This document shows, piece after piece, positions 1 to 8,940 of a stretch of DNA of 64,000 bases (position 1 is the first letter of the stretch; every line of letters starts with the position of its first letter). Origin of the DNA: SZUA-430 sp034440355 (GTDB taxonomy: Bacteria; Pseudomonadota; Alphaproteobacteria; Micropepsales; Micropepsaceae); NCBI GenBank assembly GCA_034440355.1, contig JAWXBY010000014.1, positions 47,544 through 111,543 on the forward strand, written 5' to 3'. Position numbers and translations under genes: made by a program. The notes below the pieces were generated by a model. That model was given only the letters and a program-made list of their open reading frames with translations. It had not been told where the DNA came from and did not search any database.

Positions 1-2
1 AA

Positions 3-356
3 CAGGTGCGAGCGACGCTCGCCGAGATTCTGCGCCGCTCGGGCTATCACGTCGTGCTGGCCAGCGACGTCGACATGGGCCTCGAAGTCGTTGAACAATC
101 GGGTGCCGCCATCGTCGTGACCGACATCGTCATGCCGAATCGCGAAGGCATCGAGACGATCCGCGAAATCAGACGCAGCTTCCCCGCCGTGCGCATCCTG
201 GCGATCTCCGGCGGCGGCAGCAAATCGAGCTCGGCCGACTTCCTCGAACTCGCATATGCGTTGGGCGCCGACGACGTCTTGGCGAAGCCGTTCCGCATGG
301 CGGAACTTCTGCACAAAGTGGGCAAGCTCACGCCGCCCCGCGCCGCCGTCGGCTGA
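3..356 (+). CDS. Response regulator receiver (CheY-like) protein, 5' end outside window
   Basis: This is a phosphoacceptor receiver domain. The frame is open through the window edge, and the GTG at 6 falls in the usual 'DDEPQVR' stretch of receivers, so it is probably an internal Val and the true start with the acidic pair lies upstream. Counting that Val as 1, the phosphorylated Asp is D40 in VVTDIVMP, the switch Ser is S68 and the conserved Lys is K94 in LAKPF. The protein stops soon after the last helix, so no output domain follows. It probably acts as a single-domain signalling protein. Partner kinase and start are not visible. Confidence 0.85.
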   Translation, partial: QVRATLAEILRRSGYHVVLASDVDMGLEVVEQSGAAIVVTDIVMPNREGIETIREIRRSFPAVRILAISGGGSKSSSADFLELAYALGADDVLAKPFRMAELLHKVGKLTPPRAAVG

Positions 357-359
357 CCC

Positions 360-1415
360 TCACCACTCCCGGTTCTTGAGCTTCTGTTCGAACGTGCGCT
401 TTGCCATGCGCCCGAATTTCTTGCTGCGCGCATGCGCGGCCGCAAGGCTCTCCGAATTGCGCCGGTCCTCGCGCTCAAGCTTCTGAAAGCGCGTCAAACG
501 CTCAGGCTCAAGCGTGCCGTCGGCCAACGCCGCCTGCACGGCACACCCAGGCTCTTTGTCGTGCGTGCAGTCGCTGAAGCGGCAAGCCGCCGCCAGCGCC
601 GCAACATCCGCAAACACCTCTTTCAGCCCGTCCGCGATATCGACGATCTGCAACTCGCGCATGCCGGGCGTATCCATGATCCACGCGCCGGTGGGCAGAC
701 GATGCAGCGAACGGCTCGACGTCGTATGCCGACCCTTGCCGTCGTCTTCGCGAATGCCTTGCGTCTCCTGCAAAGCATGACCCGCGAGCGTGTTCACGAT
801 CGTCGACTTGCCGACGCCCGACGAGCCCAGCAGCGCCAGCGTCTGCCCGCTCCCGAACCAAGGCGCCAAACGCATGACGCCCGTCGCATCGCGCGCATCG
901 AACGCCTCGACGACCAGCCCCGCCATCAACGCGCGCGTCGGCACGACGTAGTCGTCGATGTCGGCCGCCAAGTCCGCCTTGGTGATCACCACCACCGGCG
1001 TCACCTCGGCCTCCGCCGCCAAAGCCAAATAGCGCTCCAACCGCGGCAAGTTGAAATCGTCGTTCGCCGACGTGACGAACAGCAACGTATCAACGTTGGC
1101 CGCCAGCAACTGCGCCCGCCGGTCCTTGCCCGCCGCCTTGCGCTTGAAGAGGCTCCGCCGCTCCAGCACGCGCTGCACCCGGTGCGTCGCCGCATCGATC
1201 AGCAGCCAATCGCCCACGGTCGCAACGGTCGTCTCGTCGCCGCCGAACAGCGGCTGCACGCGGCCCTCGAAACCGGGCCCCGCCACCTCAAGCATGTCTC
1301 GATGCACGGCCATCACCCGCACGGGCAGGGCGGCCATATCCTCGTCGGACAGCTGCGCCTGAAAATGCGCGCCCCATCCATAGTCCTTCAACGTCAGTTC
1401 ATTCGTCGTTGTCAC
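360..1415 (-). CDS. rsgA: Ribosome small subunit-dependent GTPase A (RsgA/YjeQ)
   Basis: Circularly permuted GTPase that helps the late maturation of the 30S subunit and is stimulated by the ribosome. An OB-fold N-terminal part is followed by the permuted G motifs: G4-like ITKADL near residue 146, the P-loop GSSGVGKST near residue 200, then DTPGM (G3). The C-terminal zinc knuckle reads CRFSDCTHDKEPGC, matching the CxxxxCxHxxxxxC pattern. A basic tail ends the protein. The length of about 350 residues is normal. I chose GTG 1415 because homologues begin close to NELTLKDYGW; GTG at 1442 is the alternative. It runs tail to tail with the response regulator, separated by only 3 bp. Confidence 0.93.
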   Translation of the reverse strand: MTTTNELTLKDYGWGAHFQAQLSDEDMAALPVRVMAVHRDMLEVAGPGFEGRVQPLFGGDETTVATVGDWLLIDAATHRVQRVLERRSLFKRKAAGKDRRAQLLAANVDTLLFVTSANDDFNLPRLERYLALAAEAEVTPVVVITKADLAADIDDYVVPTRALMAGLVVEAFDARDATGVMRLAPWFGSGQTLALLGSSGVGKSTIVNTLAGHALQETQGIREDDGKGRHTTSSRSLHRLPTGAWIMDTPGMRELQIVDIADGLKEVFADVAALAAACRFSDCTHDKEPGCAVQAALADGTLEPERLTRFQKLEREDRRNSESLAAAHARSKKFGRMAKRTFEQKLKNREW

Positions 1416-1672
1416 AGCACATATCGTCCAATCAGGCGGCACGAAGGCCGCGCGGAAAAATCAAACCGTATCGGCACGCGATAGCGCGTGTCGGCCGGGC
1501 GAACGGAGTGGCTGGACAGGAACGGGTTACGCTTAAACGCGCGAACCTTGCGCACGGCCAGCCCGAAGGGAAATGGCGACAATGGCTTTCATGTTCTCCT
1601 CCATCGGCTGGCGGTTGCGATGTGCGGGAAGGTAAGGACGCCTAGGGTCACAGTCAACCGCGGTTTAGTGCG

Positions 1673-1754
1673 TCAGATCACGATTTGGTCGCGGATCGTA
1701 CGTCGCACACGCCAGAAGAGCCAAGAAGGCGACTGAGTTCGGCACTGTTGAAAG
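1673..1754 (-). pseudogene. Decayed 3' end of an MFS transporter gene, paralogous to the intact gene at 2317-3663
   Basis: Bases 1668-1754 align with 2312-2397, the last 27 codons of the intact MFS gene plus its stop, with about 12 mismatches and one inserted base (near 86% identity by eye). Differences are mostly silent or conservative, and the stop codon is kept. The extra base shifts the frame inside the FWLFWR stretch. Similarity ends abruptly at 1755, so the rest of the copy is gone. It lies 560 bp downstream of the matching gene in the same orientation, which suggests an old tandem copy reduced by deletion. There is no sign that it is translated. Confidence 0.75.
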
Positions 1755-1932
1755 CAGGAATTGGGGTCAGTAGGGTCAGAGTGAGCTAACCCGGCCATGG
1801 GTCAACCGTCTCTGCTATAATCGTGTCAGGTGACGGGCGGGTAAAAGGTATCATGTCCCCGTATTACACACTCCGCAGCCGCGTTTTTCCGATGTAAACT
1901 TGGATCGAAACAAGCGGTGACGGCGGTTTGTT
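1755..1932. other. Non-coding stretch with possible mobile-element edge words
   Basis: With the pseudogene this fills the roughly 500 bp gap after rsgA. I see no gene. Two short words, attggggtcag with gggtcagagtgagctaac (about 1759-1790), and ggtatcatgtccccg (about 1846-1860), resemble sequences I associate with edges of REP/IS200-like insertions in proteobacteria. That resemblance is from memory and unproven. A TATAAT at 1816-1821 has no properly spaced -35 partner. Confidence 0.25.
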
Positions 1933-2163
1933 ATGATGGAGCGGTTTGCACGCGCAGTGGCAGAATTGAGATCGTTCGCGCTGCGGTTTGGCATCGCTTG
2001 GGTGGTACTGATGGCATGCATTGTCGGCGCGTACACGTGGGTAGGACGAATACCTATTCACAACTTGCCTGTCGCAATTGCCGCGGCCGCCGCTGGGTAT
2101 CTTGTGATCTTGGCAGGCGTCTTCTTGATATACTTCGTTTTCAGTAAACGATCGCCACCCTGA
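1933..2163 (+). CDS. Small two-helix membrane protein, function unknown
   Basis: Encodes 76 residues with two clear hydrophobic segments, about residues 21-40 (GIAWVVLMACIVGAYTWVG) and 48-70 (AIAAAAAGYLVILAGVFLIY). A short polar loop lies between them and a basic tail (FSKRSPP) ends the protein. A purine-rich stretch (gcggtgacggcgg) lies 7-19 bp before the ATG; a second ATG follows at once. I do not recognise the family. It sits alone between the transporter relic and the intact MFS gene, facing the latter. The hydrophobic pattern favours a real gene, but its size and lack of family leave doubt. Confidence 0.5.
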   Translation: MMERFARAVAELRSFALRFGIAWVVLMACIVGAYTWVGRIPIHNLPVAIAAAAAGYLVILAGVFLIYFVFSKRSPP

Positions 2164-2239
2164 CAATTTTGAGAATTGAGGGCACGACGTTAGCGAAGAT
2201 GCGGAGATTGGAGCGGCTGCACTTCTGACGGGGCTGTGG

Positions 2240-2257
2240 TCGGGCTTTTTTGCCCGA
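2240..2257. terminator. Short hairpin between convergent genes
   Basis: The arms tcgggc and gcccga flank a six-T loop, placed between the end of the small membrane protein gene and the end of the MFS gene. It is followed by atttgaaat on the + side. It could terminate either transcript, but there is no long U tract, so the assignment is tentative. Confidence 0.4.
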
Positions 2258-2316
2258 TTTGAAATACGGCGACGCGATACATATTCCCAGTCGTGGCGCG
2301 AATCTGCTTGGGTGCG

Positions 2317-3663
2317 TCAGCTCACGATTTCGTCGCGAATGGTGCGTCGTGCACGCCAGAAGAGCCAGAAGGCGAGCGCGTTCGGTACCGTTGAAAGGAT
2401 CAGCGCCCAGCGAATGCCCTCCGCCGCGCCGAACTCCCAACCCTTCGCCAGCACATCGCTCAAGATGCCCACCGCGAGCGGTCCCAACCCCAAACCGATC
2501 AGATTGATGATGAAAAGCAGAATCGCCGCCGCCGTCGCGCGCATATGCGGTTCGACGATGCTCTGCGCCGTCGCATAGACCGGCCCGTACCAAAGCGTCC
2601 CCAGAATAGCGTTGATCGCAAGCACGCCGATGCCCAGCGCCGCATACTCCGTCGTGATCGCGAATACATAGACGGGCACCGTCACCAACGCCGCAACCGC
2701 CGGCACGCTGACATAGGCCCGCAGATCCCGCGCGCCGAACTTGTCGGCGATCAGTCCGCCCAGCAGCGCGCCGGCCGCGCCCGCCGTCCCGGCGATGAGG
2801 CCCAACGCAAGGCCGATGAAGCCCACCGACTTCAGTCCGAAGTCGCCCGCCATCTCCGCGATCTGCTCCGGATGATTGCGCAGGAAGAACGACGCCGTGA
2901 ACGGCGCATGCCCATAACCGATAAACGCCTTGATCGAAGCGGCGAACGCCACCAGCCAGAACGTCTTCTTCTTCGCGAGCGTCTTCAACGCGGTCCTGAA
3001 GTCGTCGAGTCGCAGCGTCGGCGCCCGCGTCACCTGCGCCACCCGCGTCTCGACCAGCGTGAACGCGGCGAGCAAGGCAACCGCAAGCCCCGGCAACCCG
3101 CACACGAAAAACGCCATCCGCCAGCCGTAAGCGTCCGCCACGATCCCGCCGACCGCCATGCCGACCAGCCCGCCCAACGGAATGCCCATCGAATAAAGCG
3201 CCAGCGCCGAGGCTCGCCTCTCGCGCGGCACATAGTCAGAGATCAGCGAATGCGCAGGCGGCGTACATCCGGCTTCGCCGACGCCCACGCCGATACGCGC
3301 CAGCACAAGCTGCGTAAAATTCTGCGCCAGCCCCGACAGCGCCGTGAACGCGCTCCACACCGCAAGCGCGATCGAGATGATCAGCGGTCGATTGTGCCGC
3401 TCGGCAATCTGCGCGATCGGCAGCCCTAAGAACGTATAGAAGATCGCGAACGCAACGCCGCTCATCAACCCGATATGCCAATCGGCGAGGCCCAAATCGT
3501 TCTTGATCGGCTCGGCCAAAATGTTGACCACCGACCGGTCGACGAAGTTGAGGATGTAGATGAGGAGCAAAAGCCCCAACGCATAGTTGCGATACCCCGC
3601 GCTGATGGGTGGCGCGGCCGGCGCGACCGCGGCCGGCGTTGCAGTCGTCGCAGCGTCACTCAT
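2317..3663 (-). CDS. MFS transporter, Spinster-like
   Basis: A 448-residue inner-membrane secondary transporter with twelve predicted helices. The first helix reads YALGLLLLIYILNFVDR, the typical entry of Spinster/GlpT-like MFS members. A GVGVGEAGCTPPAHSLISDY motif follows in helices 4-5, and YVPRERRASALALYSMG at the loop between them. The substrate cannot be read from sequence. The ATG at 3663 is preferred over an in-frame ATG 57 bp upstream because it gives a normal short cytoplasmic N-terminus and has ggga 9-12 bp upstream. The stop of the upstream amidohydrolase lies 20 bp away on the same strand, so both are probably co-transcribed and may handle one compound. A decayed copy of the 3' end lies at 1673-1754. 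Confidence 0.85.
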   Translation of the reverse strand: MSDAATTATPAAVAPAAPPISAGYRNYALGLLLLIYILNFVDRSVVNILAEPIKNDLGLADWHIGLMSGVAFAIFYTFLGLPIAQIAERHNRPLIISIALAVWSAFTALSGLAQNFTQLVLARIGVGVGEAGCTPPAHSLISDYVPRERRASALALYSMGIPLGGLVGMAVGGIVADAYGWRMAFFVCGLPGLAVALLAAFTLVETRVAQVTRAPTLRLDDFRTALKTLAKKKTFWLVAFAASIKAFIGYGHAPFTASFFLRNHPEQIAEMAGDFGLKSVGFIGLALGLIAGTAGAAGALLGGLIADKFGARDLRAYVSVPAVAALVTVPVYVFAITTEYAALGIGVLAINAILGTLWYGPVYATAQSIVEPHMRATAAAILLFIINLIGLGLGPLAVGILSDVLAKGWEFGAAEGIRWALILSTVPNALAFWLFWRARRTIRDEIVS

Positions 3664-3683
3664 GGTGCCGTTCCCGGTGTTAG

Positions 3684-4832
3684 TTAGGCCGCCCGCATCA
3701 TCTCGGCGAAGTTCTGCCAATAGAACCGCGCCTTCGCGTCCTCGGCAATGCCGTCGAGCGTCCGCTCGAAATATCCGATCGGATCGCGCGTCCCTTCCGG
3801 GTGCGGATAGTCGCTGGAGAACAAGAACAGCTCCGGCCCGCTTTCCCGGATCATCCGCCCGACATCCTCACCGTGATACGGCGTGAACTTCACCTGCCTA
3901 CGAATATATTCCGATGGCTTGAGCGTCAGTGCCTCAAGCTGCGGGTCCGTCTTGCGGAACGCGCGAAAGCCGAGATCGAGTTGGCGCATCAATTCGCAAA
4001 CCCAACCCGCGCCGAGTTCGATCACCCCGCCGCGCAAATCCGGAAACCGTTCGAACACGCCGTCGAACACCATCGCGCCCAGCGCCATCTGCGGCGCGAA
4101 CGACAGCACCATGAAATCTTTCACCCGCAAATTCTCGCCGCCGCCCAAACGGTCGGTCGGCAGAGGCTTGCCGTTGTTGAAGTATGCTGCCGGAAACACC
4201 TTCGTCGCCGGTCCGACATGGAACACGAACGGCACGCCGCTCTCCGACAACGTCCGCCAAATCGGATCGAGATCGCCGTGCCCCAGCGATCGCTCACCCG
4301 CGGGCGAGGCCGGAATCCAAAACGCCCCGCATCCCATGCGAATGCCTTCCTTGATCTCGGAAAGCGCGCGCTCGGGATCGACAAGCGACACCTGACCGAC
4401 CGCGATCAACCGCTTGTCCGCGGAGCAGAACGACGTCATCGCCCGGTTATGCGCGCGCACGCCGCCATAGAGCACATCCATATCGTCCGACGACAAATAC
4501 TGCGTCGCCGAAAACGTCGAGAACACAAGCTGCTTCGCAAAGCCCAAATCGTCGAGCGCACGCTTACGCTCAGCCCCGTCGAACGCGCCGAACGCCTGCC
4601 AACCTTTCGGCCCCGAGACGACGTCACGATCGATCTCGGACGTGCGCTTGGGATCACTCACCCGCGCCACCTGATCGTTGATAAAATTCTCCGTCGCGCG
4701 CCCCGCCTTACCCAGCATCAAAGGCGGCAGCCGGTCGCGAATACCGGGATCAGCATGCCGGCTAACCCAATCCAAAGTCTCAAGAATATGGCTGTCGGCG
4801 TCATAGCAGACGCGGTCACCCGCATAGCTCAC
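3684..4832 (-). CDS. Amidohydrolase family 2 (ACMSD-like TIM-barrel metal hydrolase/decarboxylase)
   Basis: A 382-residue TIM-barrel metalloenzyme of the amidohydrolase-2 family, which contains decarboxylases such as ACMSD and various hydrolases of ring-cleavage products. The N-terminal motif YDADSH (H15) provides metal-ligand candidates, FHVGPA lies mid-chain, and the C-terminal SSDYPHPEG carries the conserved Asp. The first motif is DxDxH rather than the usual (D/E)xHxH, as in many members acting in aromatic or steroid breakdown. The start is a GTG at 4832 with a strong gggaggg about 8 bp before it. It leads an operon with the MFS transporter downstream. The substrate is unknown. Confidence 0.82.
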   Translation of the reverse strand: MSYAGDRVCYDADSHILETLDWVSRHADPGIRDRLPPLMLGKAGRATENFINDQVARVSDPKRTSEIDRDVVSGPKGWQAFGAFDGAERKRALDDLGFAKQLVFSTFSATQYLSSDDMDVLYGGVRAHNRAMTSFCSADKRLIAVGQVSLVDPERALSEIKEGIRMGCGAFWIPASPAGERSLGHGDLDPIWRTLSESGVPFVFHVGPATKVFPAAYFNNGKPLPTDRLGGGENLRVKDFMVLSFAPQMALGAMVFDGVFERFPDLRGGVIELGAGWVCELMRQLDLGFRAFRKTDPQLEALTLKPSEYIRRQVKFTPYHGEDVGRMIRESGPELFLFSSDYPHPEGTRDPIGYFERTLDGIAEDAKARFYWQNFAEMMRAA

Positions 4833-4923
4833 CAGAACATCCCTCCCACATCAGCTTATCTTGTTGGTTCGTTCGTCAATTGTGCGTGAAAAGTCCAAAA
4901 TCGTCAATCGGATTTGCAGAAAG

Positions 4924-4947
4924 CAAGGGCGGCAATTGCCGCCCTTG
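4924..4947 (-). terminator. Perfect 24-bp palindrome ending the TonB receptor gene
   Basis: The sequence is a perfect inverted repeat with 12-base arms centred on aatt (arm caagggcggcaa). It starts 30 bp after the stop of the TonB-dependent receptor gene on the minus strand and is followed there by cttt. It fits an intrinsic terminator, though the T run is short. It could also affect transcripts entering from the other side. Confidence 0.7.
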
Positions 4948-4976
4948 TTGAAGTTGGTAGGTGGGTAGGAAGGACC

Positions 4977-7900
4977 TCAGAATTCTTTGCGAATTCCGAG
5001 TTTGAACGTCCGCCCCAGCGTGGAGTGCGTGAGCGGATCGTAGGACAGATCCAGTCGCGCGAGCGGCGGATCTTCATTGAAAATATTGTCGACGGCGATG
5101 GCGATCGACATGTCTTCCATCACCATCCAACGATAGTTGACGTCGAACGTAATGAACTCGTCGATGATCTTGCCCGCGTTCTGGGTAAAGAACGCCCCCG
5201 TCGCGTCGCGATAGGCGTTCGTCGCAAACGGCGCCGTGCGCTGATCGGTGTAGTTATCGATGTAGTTCATCGTGAAGCGGACGAAGTGCACGTCGGTGTC
5301 GTAGTCGACCGAGAACGAGCCCTTCAACGTCGGGATCGGATAGACGGTCGTCTGGTAGTTCAAAAGGCCCGCTGCTTCAAAGCCTGCTTGAACCTGGACG
5401 CCCTCCACCGAAATCGGCGCGACCTTGTACTGGATGACGTGCGTTGCGCTGACGTTGAGCGACCAATTGTCGTCGATCGGGAACTCGCCCAACACGTCGA
5501 CGCCCTTCGTCGTGACCGGCGAACCGTTCACATAGAAGGTCTGCACGCGCGAGATGTTCGCCGCCGAGCAAACGCCGCCGGTGAACGTGAACCGCGCCGC
5601 CAACGCCGGATAGACAAGGCAGTTGTTGGGCAAGGCCGTTCCGTTCGGGAACAGACTCGCCACCATGCCGCCCAACGGCTCGGCGATGATCGGGTTTTCG
5701 AAATCGAAGCCCCAATAATCGATCGTGCCGCGGAACCAGGGTAAGGTGAAGATCGCGCCCACGCTGAACGTATCGGCCGATTCCGGCTCAAGATCCGGAT
5801 TGCCGCCGATATCGACCGCGCGGAAGGTGCCCAGAACCGACTGCAGCGACGTGATGTTGCTGTTGGCCAACTGCACCAGCGGCGGGCCGCGGAAGGTCGA
5901 GCCCGCCGAGCCGCGAAACGCGATGCGGTCGTTGAGCGTCCACTTGGCCGAGATCTTCGGATCGAACGTCGAGCCGGTCTCGCCGCCGTAGTCCTCAAAG
6001 CGCGCCGCGACGTTGATTTCGAAGTCTTCGAGCAACGGGATAGCAAGCTCGCCGAACGCGGCATAGACGCTGCCGTCGAGATCCGCCGGCGTCGCCACGC
6101 CGAGGAACACGAACGGACCGCGTTGGTTGCCCGGGCAGACGTCGTTCATATAGTCGGGCGACGACACGCACGGATTTTCCAATGCGTTGTTGATGTCGTT
6201 GTACTCCGACACGAACGTGTCGCGGCGATACTGACCGCCGACCGCGAATTCGATCGGACCGCCCCACAAGTCGATGCCGGTGTTGCCGCTGACCAACGCG
6301 TCGACCACCCACAAGCTCGCTTCCTGGTTGGTCTGCAGCTCTTGCTGGAACCAATTCAGCACAGCGATGTCGTTGGCGACCGCCGCGTTGTACTGCGGGT
6401 TCACCTGACCGGTCAGTACGTTGCGTTGGATCGCGTTGGAGAACGGATTCCAATATTGGCATCCATTCGCGCCGGCAACGGCCGCACCACCGCCAGGTCC
6501 TTGGATTCCCGGCGTGTTGGGTTCTTTGTCGCAGTTCGGACCGCCAAGGCCTTTGAGGGCCAACGCGAACCGGTTTGTCAGCGTGTCGAAACCGTTCCGG
6601 TACGCTTCATGCCGGCTGTAGGTGGTCGAAATTTCGTACGACAGGTTCTCGTTGAAATCACCCTCGAACCCGCCGGTGAAGCGAAGGGCTTCGTACTCGC
6701 GCTGCGCCACTTGGCTAGCGCCGCCCGGCATCGTCGGGTTGCCGCCCAAGAACAAGGGCCGCGCGGCCGGCGCCAAGTAAGCGGCGCCGTTGACCAGCAT
6801 GCCGGCCAATGTCGGATCCGCCGCAACGTTTTGGGCGACGTAGTCGACGAGGCCCGGGTTCGTCGGCGAGATCCAGAACCGGTTCGTGAAGAACGGCGCG
6901 GGGTTGCCCGGCGCTTGCGCTTGCTCTTCGGCCGACGGCGTCGACAGGATCGCGTAGAGCGGCGTCGTTTCCCAATGCGGCACTTCCGTCGTCGCATAGA
7001 GCGCGTCGGCGAACACGCGATGGCCCGGCGACCAATCGTAGTTCACCGAGCTGTAGACCTGCAGCTTGTCTTCCTCTTCCTGAAGATTGTCGAAGTCGAT
7101 GTACTGCATCTGGCAGACGGGCGTCGTACCGCTGAAGCCGGGATATCCGCCCAGCGAAGCGCACCCGGCGTCACGCCGAAGGGTGGTGCCGGGTGAGAAG
7201 TAGAGGAGCGAGCCCGGGCTGCCGGCGGCCGTCCAGCCGCCTTCCGGATTTTCCACGTACTCGGTTTGCGTGAACTCGCGATCCAGCGCGTTGAGTTCGC
7301 TGCGGTGCTGGAAGCCGGCCGACAGAAGCCAGTTGAAATTGTCGGTGTCGTAGCCATAGACGCCGCGCGCCGAATAGTCGCCGTCGGCGTCTTTGACGAA
7401 GCGCCAATCGCCCGCCAGGTTGAGGCCGTCATAGTTCTTGCGCGTGATGAAGTTGACCACGCCGCCGATCGCGTCCGAGCCGTAGGTCGCCGCGGCGCCG
7501 TCTTTCAGCACTTCGATGCGCTCGAGTGCTGCGACCGGAATCACGTTCGTGTCGACGATGCCCTGACCGGCAAGGCCGAACGGATTGAGCGCCAAGCGCC
7601 GGCCGTTCAGAAGGACCAAGGTGCGCGTGGGGCCGAGGCCGCGCAGGTTGATGGAGGCCGTGCCTTCCGAGCCTTGCGCGCGCGCGTCGAATTGGTTGGT
7701 GTCGCCGATGACGCCGCTGGAGACGGGCAGGGCCTTTGCCACCTCGACGATGGTCGGTGCGCCGTCCTTCTCCAGGTCCTCGGACGTAATGACGTCGACG
7801 GGCAGTGATGTGCTCTCGCGCCGTCGTTTGATGTGCGAACCGGTGACCGTGACCTTCTCGACCGGTCCGCTCGTGTCCGTTTGATTGGGTGGTGGAGTGG

Positions 7901-7994
7901 TGTCTTGCGCCTGAGCGCTGCCGCTGAGTGCGGCCACAAAGATCAACGCCGCGGTGGCAACTGTGCCGCGACACACCGCTTTACGGTACGTCAT
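4977..7994 (-). CDS. TonB-dependent outer-membrane receptor
   Basis: A 1005-residue outer-membrane transporter that imports a bound ligand using energy from TonB-ExbBD. A signal peptide (to about residue 30, ending SAQAQ) is followed by a TonB-box-like segment (KVTVTGSHIKRR), a plug domain (about 55-190, with LRGLGPTRTLVLLNGRR and YGSDAIGGVVNFITR), and a long beta-barrel ending in Phe (LGIRKEF), the usual outer-membrane insertion signal. ATG 7994 is chosen over the one at 8009 because a strong aggggggac lies just before it. It is divergent from a TetR regulator with a palindrome between them, so local repression is likely. The ligand is unknown; the type is common in carbohydrate- and peptide-using alphaproteobacteria. 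Confidence 0.93.
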   Translation of the reverse strand: MTYRKAVCRGTVATAALIFVAALSGSAQAQDTTPPPNQTDTSGPVEKVTVTGSHIKRRRESTSLPVDVITSEDLEKDGAPTIVEVAKALPVSSGVIGDTNQFDARAQGSEGTASINLRGLGPTRTLVLLNGRRLALNPFGLAGQGIVDTNVIPVAALERIEVLKDGAAATYGSDAIGGVVNFITRKNYDGLNLAGDWRFVKDADGDYSARGVYGYDTDNFNWLLSAGFQHRSELNALDREFTQTEYVENPEGGWTAAGSPGSLLYFSPGTTLRRDAGCASLGGYPGFSGTTPVCQMQYIDFDNLQEEEDKLQVYSSVNYDWSPGHRVFADALYATTEVPHWETTPLYAILSTPSAEEQAQAPGNPAPFFTNRFWISPTNPGLVDYVAQNVAADPTLAGMLVNGAAYLAPAARPLFLGGNPTMPGGASQVAQREYEALRFTGGFEGDFNENLSYEISTTYSRHEAYRNGFDTLTNRFALALKGLGGPNCDKEPNTPGIQGPGGGAAVAGANGCQYWNPFSNAIQRNVLTGQVNPQYNAAVANDIAVLNWFQQELQTNQEASLWVVDALVSGNTGIDLWGGPIEFAVGGQYRRDTFVSEYNDINNALENPCVSSPDYMNDVCPGNQRGPFVFLGVATPADLDGSVYAAFGELAIPLLEDFEINVAARFEDYGGETGSTFDPKISAKWTLNDRIAFRGSAGSTFRGPPLVQLANSNITSLQSVLGTFRAVDIGGNPDLEPESADTFSVGAIFTLPWFRGTIDYWGFDFENPIIAEPLGGMVASLFPNGTALPNNCLVYPALAARFTFTGGVCSAANISRVQTFYVNGSPVTTKGVDVLGEFPIDDNWSLNVSATHVIQYKVAPISVEGVQVQAGFEAAGLLNYQTTVYPIPTLKGSFSVDYDTDVHFVRFTMNYIDNYTDQRTAPFATNAYRDATGAFFTQNAGKIIDEFITFDVNYRWMVMEDMSIAIAVDNIFNEDPPLARLDLSYDPLTHSTLGRTFKLGIRKEF

Positions 7995-8098
7995 TCGTCC
8001 CCCCTGCATTTTCCCCGCCGAAACGTTGTGTTTCAGCCATTTTTTGCCGCACTCTAAACTGGTGCGATCGTCAAACGCTACTTGCAGTTGGTGTGGTC

Positions 8099-8113
8099 GT
8101 CAATAATATTGAC
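8099..8113. promoter_or_regulatory. Candidate TetR operator between TonB receptor and tetR
   Basis: GTCAATAATATTGAC is a perfect palindrome with 7-base arms around one central base. It lies in the 292 bp between the divergent receptor and TetR genes, about 105 bp before the receptor ATG. TetR regulators typically bind such palindromes in the divergent promoter next to their own gene. A further half-like cgtcaa lies at 8069. Confidence 0.5.
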
Positions 8114-8286
8114 CGCGCCGGTACATATCTTCGTGGAAGCTGTAGCGTCATGGCATCATTAACGACGCCGCGTTGCGGGGCCTTGGGGCCGGACGGTGAT
8201 CGGCTATGGTGAGAGCGCGGCACGGGGAATCGCGTCCCGCGGATCACAACTTCCGACTAACCCTCCGGGCCCACGGAACAAGGCGC

Positions 8287-8940
8287 GTGGACGACGTCAC
8301 CACCGAAAAGGCAACTCAGCGCGACCCAAAGCGGATGGCCTCGGGTCCCAGGCGCGAGCAACTGATGGACGCCGCCGCGCGCCAGATCGTGGTCCAAGGG
8401 TTTTTGCCGTTGCCGCTCGAAGGCCTCGCCCGCTCGGCTCAGGTCAGCAAGGCGTTAGTCTATGTCCACTTCCCGACGCAATACGATTTGGCGAACGCCA
8501 TTCTCGCGCGCGAACTCGACGCGCTCTTCGCGGCGGGTCTCGACGAGGCGTCACGAGGCGACGTGTTGGAGACGGTCGCCGTTGAATGCGCGACCATCTA
8601 TTTCGAACATGTCCGCCGTTGGGGTCCGCTGCTGCACATCATACTCAGCGACCTCTATATGGCCCGGCGTCACGACCGCGCGACGCTCGGCCGCCGCGAC
8701 GCCGTCATGCGCCGCCTGGCGCGCATGGCACGCCGTCACATCCGCCTGCCGGCGAATGAGATCATCGCCGGCATCAACATCATCCTGGCCATCCCGGAAG
8801 AAGCGGGCGCGTTGGCGTTCCTTGGCGAAGTCGACACGGCCGTCGCGCGCGACATGTGCCGCACACTGACGATCAGCGCCTTGAAAGGATTGGCCTCCTG
8901 CGCGCCGAACGCTAAGCCGGATCGCCCACGGCCGCTTTGA
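8287..8940 (+). CDS. TetR/AcrR family transcriptional regulator
   Basis: A 217-residue repressor-type regulator. After a short polar lead, the HTH domain spans roughly residues 20-70 (REQLMDAAARQIVVQGF, then LEGLARSAQVSKALVYVHF with the usual YxHF end of the recognition helix). The C-terminal part is an all-helical ligand and dimer domain. The GTG at 8287 has aagg about 6 bp upstream; an upstream in-frame ATG at 8206 and a downstream ATG at 8335 are possible. It is divergent from the TonB receptor, which is its likely target, and its 3' end overlaps the next gene by 29 bp on the opposite strand. The inducer is unknown. Confidence 0.85.
   Translation: MDDVTTEKATQRDPKRMASGPRREQLMDAAARQIVVQGFLPLPLEGLARSAQVSKALVYVHFPTQYDLANAILARELDALFAAGLDEASRGDVLETVAVECATIYFEHVRRWGPLLHIILSDLYMARRHDRATLGRRDAVMRRLARMARRHIRLPANEIIAGINIILAIPEEAGALAFLGEVDTAVARDMCRTLTISALKGLASCAPNAKPDRPRPL

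Noticed and set aside
432..1484. Long open frame opposite rsgA
   Set aside because: It mirrors the codons of rsgA, is very Arg-rich and matches no family; typical shadow of a high-GC gene.
1409..1736. Short overlapping frames after rsgA
   Set aside because: They run into the transporter relic on the other strand, have no family match and no convincing ribosome-binding site.
1816..1821. TATAAT as a promoter for the small membrane protein
   Set aside because: No -35 element at suitable distance and the start codon is over 100 bp away.
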